From positions 1-64,000 of the forward strand of contig NZ_FTPD01000017.1 in the NCBI RefSeq assembly GCF_900156895.1: 64,000 nucleotides of DNA. Reading direction: 5' to 3'. Under the pieces are notes generated by a model. That model made no database searches. It was not told where the DNA came from and worked only from the letters and a program-made list of their open reading frames with translations. This document shows, piece by piece, positions 26,189-35,136 of the stretch. The translations under genes and the position numbers were made by a program. Position 1 is the first letter of the stretch. The number at the start of each line of letters is the position of its first letter. This DNA is from Mesorhizobium prunaredense. GTDB lineage: Bacteria > Pseudomonadota > Alphaproteobacteria > Rhizobiales > Rhizobiaceae.

Positions 26189-27022
26189 ATGTTGAAAATT
26201 ATCCACGTCAGTGACACACATATTGCACCCGCCGGCCAGCTGGTGGTTGGTCTTGATCCGCACGAGCGCCTTAGGCAGGTTGTGCATGCCATCAACACGA
26301 ACCACGGTGACGCTGCGCTTTGCGTCATCACAGGTGATCTGACTGATCGTGGCGACGAGGCTTCCTATCGGGCGTTTCGCGAACTCGTGAGCGAGCTCAA
26401 GATCCCTTACCGACTCCTGCTGGGAAATCACGACAACCGGGCGAACTTCCGGCGGGTCTTCGCAGATGCGCCTGTCGATACCCACGGCTTCGTTCAGTCT
26501 ACCGCCGACTTCGGCGACATCAGGTTGATCTTCCTCGACAGCCTTCACGACGATCATCCGGGACTGGGGCGTCTGTGCAACGGGCGTCTGCAATGGTTGG
26601 AGGCAGCCCTGAAGGAGACTGCAGCTGCCGGACGCAGGTCGGTCGTCTTTGTGCACCACCCTCCTTTCTCTGTCGGCGTGAAAGTGTTCGAAGAAATGCT
26701 GATCGAAAACCCGGAGCCTTTTCTGAACCGGATCATTGCCGATAAGTCGCTAATGCACCTTGCCTTCGGCCACCTGCATCTCACGACGGCGGGCTCCTGG
26801 AACGGCGTTCCCTACAGCTGCAACCGTGGTGTCGCGCATCGCATTGCTTTGAGCCTCGAAGACAGCGTCGCCGAGTTCATCCAATCGGAGCCGACCTTCG
26901 ACGTGATGCTCATCTCAAGCTCAGGTGTTCTTGTGCATCATACTGCGCCGGTTGCGGATAGCGATGTAATCGCCCGGGAATATGCGACGGAAGACGGTCG
27001 GGGGCGGCTCGTCATGATATGA
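26189..27022 (+). CDS. Metallophosphoesterase (CpdA/GpdQ-like phosphodiesterase)
   Basis: A 277-residue calcineurin-like phosphodiesterase. All metal-binding motifs are visible: SDTHIA (residues 8-13), GDLTDRG (48-54), LLGNHDN (82-88), FVHHPP (near 153) and FGHLHL (near 192). The overall length and order fit cyclic-nucleotide or glycerophosphodiester phosphodiesterases. It follows the ABC importer genes in the same direction after 75 bases containing the hairpin and probably hydrolyses the imported phosphodiester; the HAD phosphatase encoded divergently could then remove the remaining phosphate. Confidence 0.85.
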   Translation: MLKIIHVSDTHIAPAGQLVVGLDPHERLRQVVHAINTNHGDAALCVITGDLTDRGDEASYRAFRELVSELKIPYRLLLGNHDNRANFRRVFADAPVDTHGFVQSTADFGDIRLIFLDSLHDDHPGLGRLCNGRLQWLEAALKETAAAGRRSVVFVHHPPFSVGVKVFEEMLIENPEPFLNRIIADKSLMHLAFGHLHLTTAGSWNGVPYSCNRGVAHRIALSLEDSVAEFIQSEPTFDVMLISSSGVLVHHTAPVADSDVIAREYATEDGRGRLVMI

Positions 27023-27091
27023 CACGCGCCTCAGGTGCCGCGGCGCGTTCCGATCCGAACTTCCTTGTCATTGCGCGAACAATCTTGACCG

Positions 27092-27290
27092 CTAAGCGGC
27101 AAGCTGCTTCGGCCGGTTCAGGAACGCGGCGATCAAGAGCCACAAAAATTGCTTCAGCCACCTGAGCAGGAGGGAGAAGTTGTAACCGGCTGCGGCCAGG
27201 ATGGCGTTGATCGCATCGCCTTGGGTGTGAGAGAGGCCGCGACGCAGATCTGTCGTGTGGTTACCTTTCTTCATTTCATCCATTTCGGCT
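27092..27290 (-). pseudogene. IS5-family transposase, C-terminal remnant
   Basis: The minus strand ends with GDAINAILAAAGYNFSLLLR followed by WLKQFLWLLIAAFL, the conserved C-terminus of IS5-type transposases. Upstream the reading is degenerate (MDEMKKGNHTTDLRRGLSHT where the family has an HMKxEHRMGRN segment). Only about 65 codons remain. Confidence 0.7.
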
Positions 27291-27488
27291 CGTGCGACAG
27301 GAAGCCGTTCGGCAGCTTTCGCCGCTTCGTACCCAGGCAATTCAAAACCCGTGCCAGTTCGGCGGCCTGGGATAATTGCAATTCTTTTCAAGCGGTTGAC
27401 CGAAGGGATTTAAAAAATGGCCAAGCAAGTCCGTGTAGCGGACCCGACAAAGGGACAGGTGTGCAACAGCTCCTAACTTCGTCGGTAG

Positions 27489-27505
27489 GGCTCTGTTGCA
27501 AATAT
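27489..27505 (+). repeat. IS6/IS26-type terminal inverted repeat, isolated
   Basis: GGCTCTGTTGCAAATAT resembles the outer end of IS6-family elements (GGCACTGTTGCAAA in IS26). No transposase follows it here. Two transposase remnants of this family lie at 44.9 and 56.2 kb. Confidence 0.45.
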
Positions 27506-27623
27506 GGCTTTAGACGTTATGACCGTGGTGTGAGCGGCGGCCCGCCCTTAGTTAGTTAGATTTCCGCTGCTGGCGATCGCTTTGGCTCAAGCCTCTACTT
27601 TCTGAAGGCGGTTTCGAGCATGG

Positions 27624-27870
27624 TCATTGCTTCCGACATCGTCGACGGATGTTCCGAGCCACATATGCGATGGCGCGGCGGTCGTCGGCGTACCGGCTAT
27701 TGACGTAATCCCGCATATGCGCCTCAATCAGCTCACACAACTCGCTGGACGGCACCAAGTCTTGCCGCCTGCGCTCTGAGGCGAGCGCCGTTGCTGCAAC
27801 CGTCGACGAGACGACAGCGCTGCTGGAGTGGACCAGCACTGCGCGGCGGCTGATCTTCGACGTGGTGGCT
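27624..27870 (-). CDS. Small hypothetical protein with twin-arginine-like N-terminus
   Basis: The frame reads SKISRRAVLVHSSSAVVSST followed by VAATALA, resembling a group of small rhizobial proteins whose N-terminus looks like a twin-arginine signal, then ELCELIEAHMRDYVNSRYAD. No ATG is present at the expected start (ACG there; GTG at 27839 is possible). Function unknown; it may be a decayed gene. Confidence 0.35.
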
Positions 27871-28376
27871 ACTCCTCTTCGATCAATGGCGGAAAAATCT
27901 GGTGTCGCAGGAACTGTAGCACGCGGGTTCGCACCTTCATGTCAGGATGCATGAGCATTGTCGTTTTTCTGGTCGTGCCATTCAGCGGGTCTTATCGGCC
28001 TCGGTCATAACCGGGCTTCCGGTTAGGAATTGACGAGGCCAACCGTCGAGATATTGTGTCGCCCTACCTGACCGCCGCCCTACCTGACCGCCCTGTCTCT
28101 CGTGCGATTTATGCCGACAGGAGTGCCTCAGCGCACTTTTCAGGATGACTTGAAACAACTTGCCGCCGACTTCCGCGTCTAGTCGCTCGCGAGGTGCCTC
28201 ATCTCAGTCTTTAGGAGCTTGATGCGCTCGCTAGCTGTGACCTTTCCATAGGTTGTCCATCCGGCCCGGACTGGGAAAGCTGAGGTTGTCGAAGCTTCCC
28301 TGATCAGCTGATCCTGCTGCGGGCCAACGGCGAGATAATCCAGCTCGACCCAAAGGAGCCGGACCTGCGTGAGCGG

Positions 28377-28943
28377 ATGCAGTTCAAGGGAACAGCCGAC
28401 AGGATTCGTGAGATGGCCGCCATATTCAGAAGCGCCACAGTCGATGATGCGGTCATCTTGAGGCAACTCCATGGTCACTGGAATTTCGCGAACAGCCTGC
28501 TTCCGGTACTGATTGAAGGCGCAGTCGAAATAGCGGCATCTCTGCCCGAAATGGAAGAGCAGATGTTCACCAAGGCCGAAGTCCGCATCATCAGGACGAG
28601 CAGCCGATATTCGGCTGCGATGATGGAAACCATTTACGGCGCCGCCGTGCAGATATGGGAGACTCTCGCACAGGCCTATCGGTTGCCATGGCAGAATCTC
28701 GGAGACGGTCGCGTCGCTCAAACCTATCTCTTTCGATATGCGCTTGGATTGGTCATTCATCTGCTTTTTCGGATCAGAAGCGGCAGCCAACCTGTCAAGC
28801 GGATGGACAGGATGAGCAACGACATGATCGACCTGAGCTTCTGCGTCTATGCCTCTTACTTCGACGGCTTCATGACCGCCGACGAGAAAGCGCGTTGGAT
28901 CCATGCAAACTTGGTCGCTGCCTTGGAAGCCGTGTCGCGCTGA
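28377..28943 (+). CDS. Hypothetical protein, possibly N-terminally truncated
   Basis: A 188-residue, helix-rich protein with no domain I recognise. The frame continues upstream of the ATG through LRANGEIIQLDPKEPDLRER, which looks like real coding sequence without a start codon before a stop at 28281, so the gene may have lost its 5' end. The C-terminus MIDLSFCVYASYFDGFMTAD resembles the end of several uncharacterised proteins in which a tyrosine/aspartate helix pair closes the fold. No RBS is visible at 28377. Confidence 0.45.
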   Translation: MQFKGTADRIREMAAIFRSATVDDAVILRQLHGHWNFANSLLPVLIEGAVEIAASLPEMEEQMFTKAEVRIIRTSSRYSAAMMETIYGAAVQIWETLAQAYRLPWQNLGDGRVAQTYLFRYALGLVIHLLFRIRSGSQPVKRMDRMSNDMIDLSFCVYASYFDGFMTADEKARWIHANLVAALEAVSR

Positions 28944-28959
28944 TTCCGATCCGCCCGGT

Positions 28960-29343
28960 GGACAACCGGATCGTTTTCGCGCCAGCTCTAAGGGACCCCT
29001 CCTACGAGAGGAAACCCTGGATGTGGTTCTCAAGGACGTGGCACTGATACGGCCTCATGTTCGGCTCAATGACCAACCACGAGGTGCAAGCGGAAGCGCG
29101 CTCCTCGATTTCCTGAAAGGCAACCGCCACAGGCGAACGATCGAGGTCAGCGACGAAGACATCTCGCAGTTCTGGAAGGCATCGATTGGGGAACTGAATA
29201 TAGCGTTGGTCTTCTAGATGAGCAGTCCGACATCGTCCACGTTCACAGGGCACATGACCTGCCGCACGCTATCATCGGAGCCGTGCTGGGAGCCATGCTA
29301 GCGGGATGGACGCACGAGCTGCTGCCTTTCGAGATCGAGTAGA
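28960..29343 (+). pseudogene. Hypothetical protein, frameshifted
   Basis: One frame reads LREETLDVVLKDVALIRPHV and KASIGELN; about 29200 the sensible reading moves by one base to LLDEQSDIVHVHRAHDLPHA, then IIGAVLGAMLAGWTHELLPF and a stop at 29341-29343. The two parts appear to be one former gene. Family not recognised. Confidence 0.35.
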
Positions 29344-29817
29344 ATGAGGACGGCGATGTTTAAGGCATGGGGAGGGGCCAAGTTCGGCGTGGCCGACATG
29401 GTCGTTCTCCGGCGAGTGGATCGACCTGCCCCGAAATCCACCCATCCGCGCTGTGCGGATGAAGCATCCATCGACTGGCTTCTCGGCGGCAGCCTGGCAT
29501 GGCGTGGTTCGACGTGCGTTGGATCAGGAATGGCCTTGAAACAAGGGACTCGCTACATCGCGGCGAACGCTTGGCAATCGTTCGCAGTTTTGAACAGCTT
29601 CGGGGTGCATCCCATCGCCTAGCGACGCTTGTCAGTCGGAGGGCGTTGAGGAAGACCTTCGAACTCAGCGCAGCGGCGGGCCGCCAACGAAAGTTTGCGT
29701 TGGCGAGCCATCCGCCGACGCGCTGTCCGGCATCGAAAATTGATTCCTCGTATGGTTAGTCGCCTGGCGTCCTTGACGAAGCTGATGATCAAGCCGGACC
29801 TGCGATCTTAAACATCC
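29344..29817. other. Unassigned region
   Basis: All three plus-strand frames hold short open stretches (such as 29344-29622 and 29499-29759) that look like fragments of former coding sequence, but none has a recognisable motif or a start signal. Confidence 0.25.
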
Positions 29818-30303
29818 TCAGGCGGACTCGCCGTCGAGTTGCCGATTAAGACGACCCAGCACAGCAGCCTTCGCGTCGTCGACGCAATAGACCGGAAACT
29901 CGCTTCCAAGTTTGGCTAGGTGACTGCTCCAGGTCGATACCTGCCGCTCGAATTTTCCCGCTTCCAACTCAGCAGGGAATATCAACAGTCTCGGCATCGG
30001 ATCGACCACAGGAGCTTCGGCTCCTGCGGCTATCCGGGCCACAAGATTGCCGAGCCGAGGCAGAGCTGCTTCTCCGGAAAGCTTCGTCGCCATCCGATGG
30101 AAGGTCCGTAGAAGCCTGCATGTCTCGACATAAGCTGCGGAAGCCGCGTCTCGGTAGACAGGGCGGCTGAGATATTTGTTGTAAACCCCCAGCTGCCGGA
30201 TGACCTCAGGATTGCGCCTGCTGCGCAGCCTGCTGTCGCCCAGGGTTTTCGCCTCCCAGAAAACGACGTTGATGCGCCCCGCCCCGGCGTTCATCCAATG
30301 CAA
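29818..30303 (-). CDS. Hypothetical protein with PD-(D/E)XK-nuclease-like motif, truncated
   Basis: 161 residues. INVVFWEAKTLGDSRLRSRR near the N-terminus fits the hydrophobic-strand-plus-ExK motif of PD-(D/E)XK nucleases, followed by a helix (PEVIRQLGVYNKYLSR). The preceding motif with the first acid would lie upstream, where the sequence IEIALD is read in another frame, so the N-terminus is lost or frameshifted. The C-terminal part shows no known domain. An IS630 remnant lies just beyond the 5' end. Confidence 0.4.
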   Translation of the reverse strand: MHWMNAGAGRINVVFWEAKTLGDSRLRSRRNPEVIRQLGVYNKYLSRPVYRDAASAAYVETCRLLRTFHRMATKLSGEAALPRLGNLVARIAAGAEAPVVDPMPRLLIFPAELEAGKFERQVSTWSSHLAKLGSEFPVYCVDDAKAAVLGRLNRQLDGESA

Positions 30304-30400
30304 TCTCGATATTATTCAATGACTTGAATGATGGTTAGAGCAGGAGCCAAGCCGACAACCCGTGTCGCTCACTCGACAAACCCGGCAGTAGTGTCGGTTG

Positions 30401-31100
30401 CCCGAGCACGAACAGCTGTCGCGCGAGACGGTGCGCCGGCGCCTGGCCGAGAACGACCTCAAGCCCTGGCGCGAGGACATGTGGTGCATCCCTAAGGTCG
30501 ATGCGGAGTATGTCGCGCGCATGTAGGATGTGCTCGACCTCTATGCCGAGACGCCCGATCCGAAGCGGCCGGTCGTGTGCTTCGACGAAAGCCCGACGCA
30601 GCTCGTCGGCGAGGTGCGCCAGCCGATCCCGGCCGCACCGGGAAGGCTGGAGCGCTACGACTACGAATACAGGCGCAACGGCACCACCAATCTGCTCGTC
30701 TTCCTCGACGCTCACCGACCCTGGCGCAAGGTGACAGTCACCGAGCGGCGCGCCGCCGATTTTGCCCACTGTATGCGCGATCTCGCCGATGGCCATTATC
30801 CCGAGGCCGCCTGCATCCGCGTGGTGCTGGACAATCTGTCCACCCATACGCCGGCCGCACTCTACCAGGCTCTGCCGCCCTCAAAGCGCGACGCATCCTG
30901 CAACGGCTGGTGTTCCACTAGACGCCCAAGCTGCCAGCTGGCTCAACATGGTCGAGATCGAGATTCGCGTCCTGCGCAGTCAGTGCCTCGACCGCCGCAT
31001 CGAAATCGCGACAGCCTCGTTGCCGAGGTCGCTGCTTGGGTAAACCAGCGAAACAATAGCGGTGCCCGCATCAACTGGATGTTCTCAACTGAACAGGCGG
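30401..31100 (+). pseudogene. IS630-family transposase, degenerate
   Basis: From SRETVRRRLAENDLKPW through MWCIPKVDAEYVARM, a TAG stop, then DLYAETPDPKRPVVCFDESP, RRNGTTNLLVFLDAHRPWRK and VVLDNLSTHTPAALYQAL, all typical of IS630 transposases; the first two acids of the catalytic triad lie in CFDESP and LDNLSTH. After about 30890 the frame is shifted, and the tail GARINWMFSTEQA returns in the original frame. N-terminal helix-turn-helix region missing. Confidence 0.85.
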
Positions 31101-31257
31101 GCGAGCTGCTTTCGTGCTTTCGTCGTTTCATGCAAATTAGAGAAACTAAGTGTGCTTGGTTGCATGTTGTTTGTTCTTAGGTATCCGCTATTTATTACCG
31201 CTGTTATTGTAAGCTCAGCTTCTAAAGATGTGCATTCCTCCGGACTTCTGAATAAAG

Positions 31258-31600
31258 GCAAGGCAATGCGCGCGATGGTTAGGGTACCGAGCGTCAAGGA
31301 GGAGGACCATCGGCGCATTGGCCGTGAACGCAAGGTTCTGGTTGGTGAGCGGACCTGCCATGTCAACCGGATCAAGGGCCTACTGTTTGCTCAGGGCATC
31401 ACCGGCTACGAGCCGCTGCGGCGTGACCGGCGACACCGGCTTGAGGAACTGAGGACCTGCGGCGGCGCGCTGCCTGAACATCTGAAGGGGCAAATCCGTT
31501 GCGAGCTCGACCGGCTCGAACTGGTGATCGCCCAGATCAAAGAGGTGCAGGCCGAGCGCCGCCCCAGGTTCGGGACCGAACCCGCGACCGTCGCCGCTGC
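31258..31600 (+). pseudogene. IS110-family transposase, internal remnant
   Basis: Reads VRVPSVKEEDHRRIGRERKV, CHVNRIKGLLFAQGITGYEP and RCELDRLELVIAQIKEVQAE, the segment between the catalytic DEDD domain and the C-terminal Transposase_20 domain. Both catalytic parts are missing. Its right end interrupts a membrane-protein gene on the other strand near 31600. Confidence 0.75.
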
Positions 31601-32128
31601 GCAGGCGACAAATGCAACGACAACTTGCCTCAAAGCCGAATACGCCTGGCGCGCGGTCTCGCTGGGATCGTCAATATTCCCACTGGCTCGGGTATCCCGC
31701 AGCAGCACGAATGGCACGATAAACACGAAGAAGATGACCGGCAGTATGAACACCAGCCGCTCGGGCACGCCATTTCTCAAAGCGTATCCGTAAATTTCCA
31801 CTCTGCTCAGGAATGCGGTTCCCAGACCAATGACCTTGACGTCAAGGCTGATCGGTCCGGGTTTCGTTACCAATTCACCCAAGGTCCGATAGGCGAACCA
31901 AAAAACGACCACGAAATTCACAAGAATTAGGAGCCCCTGAATGTCGGTGACGGAGAGCTTGCTGGGATTGTCGCAAAAGGGCATCCCCCGAGACAGGCAT
32001 GACAGCAGCGTGGCGGTCTGGGAGCCAGCCTGTACCAACAGCGCCGTCGTCAGTATCGGCACGAGGCCCAGGCGCAGCTTCTGTGGAACACGATCCCAAA
32101 GAGAGTGACCAATCATGCGAGCCCCCAC
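31600..32128 (-). pseudogene. Membrane protein, truncated by IS110 remnant
   Basis: About 175 residues on the minus strand with four hydrophobic segments: LGLVPILTTALLVQAGSQTA, ITDIQ-linked LLILVNFVVVFWFAY, LVFILPVIFFVFIVPFVLL and VVVAFVACAAATVAGSV. The frame then runs into IS110 sequence read backwards, so the natural C-terminus is lost or the gene is broken. Start at 32116 or 32128. Family not recognised. Confidence 0.45.
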
Positions 32129-32150
32129 TATTGACAGCCTATTGCAGATC

Positions 32151-32348
32151 TCAGTCGGTCAGTTGAACAACCCAAGCATCGCGGTCACACGCTACATTGT
32201 GGAACTCGAGAGACTTCGCCGCCTGACCCGCGTGCGCTGCTGAGGAAAATCCACCGATCGTTGAGGTGTTAAAACTCGAGAGCTCGATCCGGACTCCCTT
32301 TTGGACCTTGTGAATTTGCGTAGTTATGACGACTGCGAACGATGCCAT
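32151..32348 (-). CDS. Small hypothetical protein
   Basis: A 65-codon frame ending 23 bases before the truncated membrane-protein gene on the same strand. No motif recognised; its position just upstream is the only argument for its being real. Confidence 0.25.
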   Translation of the reverse strand: MASFAVVITTQIHKVQKGVRIELSSFNTSTIGGFSSAAHAGQAAKSLEFHNVACDRDAWVVQLTD

Positions 32349-32469
32349 TTGTGCCCCATGTACCTCGGTTCGGTTGCCGGGCTTATGAATTACGTGCCTA
32401 TCTGAACGTCATTTAGCTGCCTGGTTGTTGGGGTTTGCTTCTTCACGGCTTCTGCAAATGCCACCGAGA

Positions 32470-33801
32470 TTAATTCCAAGTTGCTTCCCCAGTTGTCGCG
32501 ATACGCGCCGCAAGGCTCATCAAGCGAACGCCCTCGACGAAACTGTCGGGATGAATGGTGAAGTCAACCGTATGCACACCGGCTTGGCCCAGGCCGTCCT
32601 TCGCAATGCCAAGGGAGAAATAGAGCGACGGCCTTTTCGCCGTGTAATACGCGAAGTCCTCCGAAAACATGCCGCGCCACGCGGCGGTTGCCACGGTCCC
32701 TGGCCATGCACCCTGGAGTTTTGGAACAATACGCTGAAAGAGACCTTCGTCATTGCGCGTCGGCGGCGCCCCGGGTCTCAACGACCAATTTGCTGCTACA
32801 TTGTTCGCGGCTGCAAAACGCGCCGTCAGGTCGGTGATCATCGCGTTGATCGACTGAGCGCCATCGGCAGCAATGAAAGGGTCCTCAAACGCGCGGATAG
32901 TTCCCCCGATTTCGGCGTCGCTGGGCAGACTATTTGATGCGGAGGACTCCGCTTTCAGTCGGGTGACCGATATCACCATCGGCCGGTTGGCAATGTCGAC
33001 CTTTCGTGCCGGCAGATAGGACAGGCTCTGCGCAAGCTCTGCGGCAAGCATCGGGATATCGCTTCCCCCGAACGGGGCGGCGGCGTGCGAGCTCTTACCG
33101 GTCAGATTCAGGGTGAAGTAACTGCTCCCGGCAAGGACGCTGCCAGGGGCGATTGCGATCGATCCTACCGCTAGACCGGGGGCTGAATGGAGCGCGAAAA
33201 CCGCCTCAATCTTCAGCTGGTCCAGGATACCTTCCTTGACGATATCGTCGGCGCCGCCTGCAACCTCCTCCGCCGGCTGAAATATGAATACGATTTTCCC
33301 AAGGAAACGATCGCGGTGGCGCGCTACGAGTTCGGCCGTGCCGAGAAGGATCGCCGCATGAACGTCGTGCCCGCAATTGTGCATGAACCCGTCGAGCAGA
33401 GAGCGCGGCTGATGTTCGGAAGGTTCAACTTGTCCTGGATTTAGCTTGCGGGCATCCAATTCAGAGCGAAGCGCGATAACTGGCCCCGCTTGGCCCGTGT
33501 CCATGACCGCGACGATCGCGGTTGGAAGGCTTTCGATTTTCACGAAACCAAAGCCACCGATGGCTTCAAGGCGTTCTAGGAGGAAGTCGTGCGCCTTGGT
33601 CTCCGCCTTGCCGAGTTCAGGGTTCTCATGGAAGTAGGAATAGGTTGCACGTACGGTTGGCAGAACGCTGTCGAGATCAACAGCGAATTGGTCCGCTTCG
33701 GCGGATGTCGCAATCAGAAAAAGGGCCATTGCGACAAGGAGCGGCCGCCGGACGAGCGCCGTGTTGGCTGACTCAACGGCGATGCGTTTCAGCCGGATCA
33801 C
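32470..33801 (-). CDS. Secreted M20-family amidohydrolase (hippurate hydrolase-like)
   Basis: A 443-residue metallo-amidohydrolase with an N-terminal signal peptide (hydrophobic LLVAMALFLIATSAEA near residue 21-37). M20 metal-ligand motifs are visible: MHNCGHDVHAAI near 140, PAEEVAGGA near 176 and HSAPGLAVG near 205; SSHAAAPFGGSDIP begins the lid domain and SEDFAYY near 385 gives the C-terminal ligand region. It should hydrolyse an N-acyl amino acid or peptide-like amide in the periplasm. It starts 3 bases after the stop of the beta-propeller gene, so the two form an operon. Length is normal for the secreted subgroup. Confidence 0.85.
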   Translation of the reverse strand: MIRLKRIAVESANTALVRRPLLVAMALFLIATSAEADQFAVDLDSVLPTVRATYSYFHENPELGKAETKAHDFLLERLEAIGGFGFVKIESLPTAIVAVMDTGQAGPVIALRSELDARKLNPGQVEPSEHQPRSLLDGFMHNCGHDVHAAILLGTAELVARHRDRFLGKIVFIFQPAEEVAGGADDIVKEGILDQLKIEAVFALHSAPGLAVGSIAIAPGSVLAGSSYFTLNLTGKSSHAAAPFGGSDIPMLAAELAQSLSYLPARKVDIANRPMVISVTRLKAESSASNSLPSDAEIGGTIRAFEDPFIAADGAQSINAMITDLTARFAAANNVAANWSLRPGAPPTRNDEGLFQRIVPKLQGAWPGTVATAAWRGMFSEDFAYYTAKRPSLYFSLGIAKDGLGQAGVHTVDFTIHPDSFVEGVRLMSLAARIATTGEATWN

Positions 33802-33804
33802 GCC

Positions 33805-34875
33805 CTAGTTCCCTCCCTCAAACAACATCACATCGTAGGCGACCGCAACAATGCCGCCGGTTGTATCATTCACATCAAGGCTTGCGCCGCCGCTCGGCGC
33901 CACAGTCGCGAATGCGTCAACCTCCAACACGCCGGCCTTGACCACGCCTCGCCACATCAGGCCCTCTTCCGTACTGGCGACGAAGCGGACTTTTCCGTGT
34001 GCCTCGAACAGATCTCCATCGAAATCGAATACCTGTGGCCGAGTGGCGTCGCGAATAAGATTGAGGGAACTTGTCAAAGTGAGACCGGCGTCGGTCACCT
34101 CATAGAGCCAAAGGTTCTTGTCCGCGGCCCCGACCGAGCAGTTAACGACAAGCAGTTGCCCGTCTATCTCGGAAATGGCGTTAATGCCGCGCTGGGCAGT
34201 GGCTGAATATCGCTGACGGAAGCGTTCTTTCCCTGTGGTGACGCTAAACGCGACGATGTCGCCGTCCTCCGAACCAGAGAGGACAAGGTCCCCCTTCCAG
34301 GCGGCAAGACCGCGGATGTTTTTCAGCGGGTATGGGCTTGGAATAGGGTTAGCAGATTTAAGGTCTACCGCCCGCAGCAAAGTCAACGATTGATAATTCC
34401 GTTTCCACACCAAGGCGAAGCCGTTGGCATGGCCGGTAACGACCAGATCGTCGCCTAGATAGTGGAACTGGGTTGCGCTGTTGGCAACGCCGTACGTGAC
34501 ATCATAGCCAATAGGGAGAGGGGCATCGAACGCTCCCTTCCCGGTACGTCCCCAAAGCGCCAGCTCATTCTCACCATTTGAATAAAGGATCGTCCTCTCG
34601 TCCAGCGCGACTACAAGCTCAACACCGGCACCGCCTGCGGTTGCTTGTGTTTGAAGCAGGACTGGCGTCCACTCACCGGCACGCTGTGTCCTAAAGACCG
34701 ATACGGAGCCATCCCAACGTCCGACGACAAAGGTTTCGGAATCGATCCAATCAACCATTTGAGCGCGGGCAAATTCAGTGGAGGCAGGCCTCAGCTCTAA
34801 CGGCTGTGAAGAGCCAGGCTGAGTCGAGTGTCCAAGTACCAAGGAGGTCAAAAGAGCCAGCCAGAGATACTTCAT
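33805..34875 (-). CDS. Secreted beta-propeller-like protein of unknown function
   Basis: 356 residues from the ATG at 34875, chosen because it opens a signal peptide (MKYLWLALLTSLVLGHS). The mature protein shows repeated blade-like patterns of the WD/PQQ kind, for example VDWIDSETFVVGRWDGSVSV, LDERTILYSNGENELALWG, YLGDDLVVTGHANGFALVWK and AWKGDLVLSGSEDGDIVAFS, each about 40-50 residues apart. No catalytic residues can be named. It precedes the M20 amidohydrolase by 3 bases and may scaffold or modulate it. Confidence 0.6.
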   Translation of the reverse strand: MKYLWLALLTSLVLGHSTQPGSSQPLELRPASTEFARAQMVDWIDSETFVVGRWDGSVSVFRTQRAGEWTPVLLQTQATAGGAGVELVVALDERTILYSNGENELALWGRTGKGAFDAPLPIGYDVTYGVANSATQFHYLGDDLVVTGHANGFALVWKRNYQSLTLLRAVDLKSANPIPSPYPLKNIRGLAAWKGDLVLSGSEDGDIVAFSVTTGKERFRQRYSATAQRGINAISEIDGQLLVVNCSVGAADKNLWLYEVTDAGLTLTSSLNLIRDATRPQVFDFDGDLFEAHGKVRFVASTEEGLMWRGVVKAGVLEVDAFATVAPSGGASLDVNDTTGGIVAVAYDVMLFEGGN

Positions 34876-35136
34876 GCTTGCCTCGAATGTGCCGACCAAC
34901 TCATTGAACCAGTAGCCTTCTCGATGTGCCTTTGGGATATTCCCATAAGGCGGCCAACTCGGGAATGGAGTGACAGGTTGCCTTGATGGCATTGTGAGGC
35001 TCTTCCGATCCGTTTGTACAGATAGAGCGGACCGTTTTTTTGGGACATTAATATTCCTTATGGTCTTGCGGCTGGGCGCGTTGTTCTATCCTATTGTTGA
35101 TTTCGAGAGATGGGCACATTTCAGGGGAGGGTGAAA

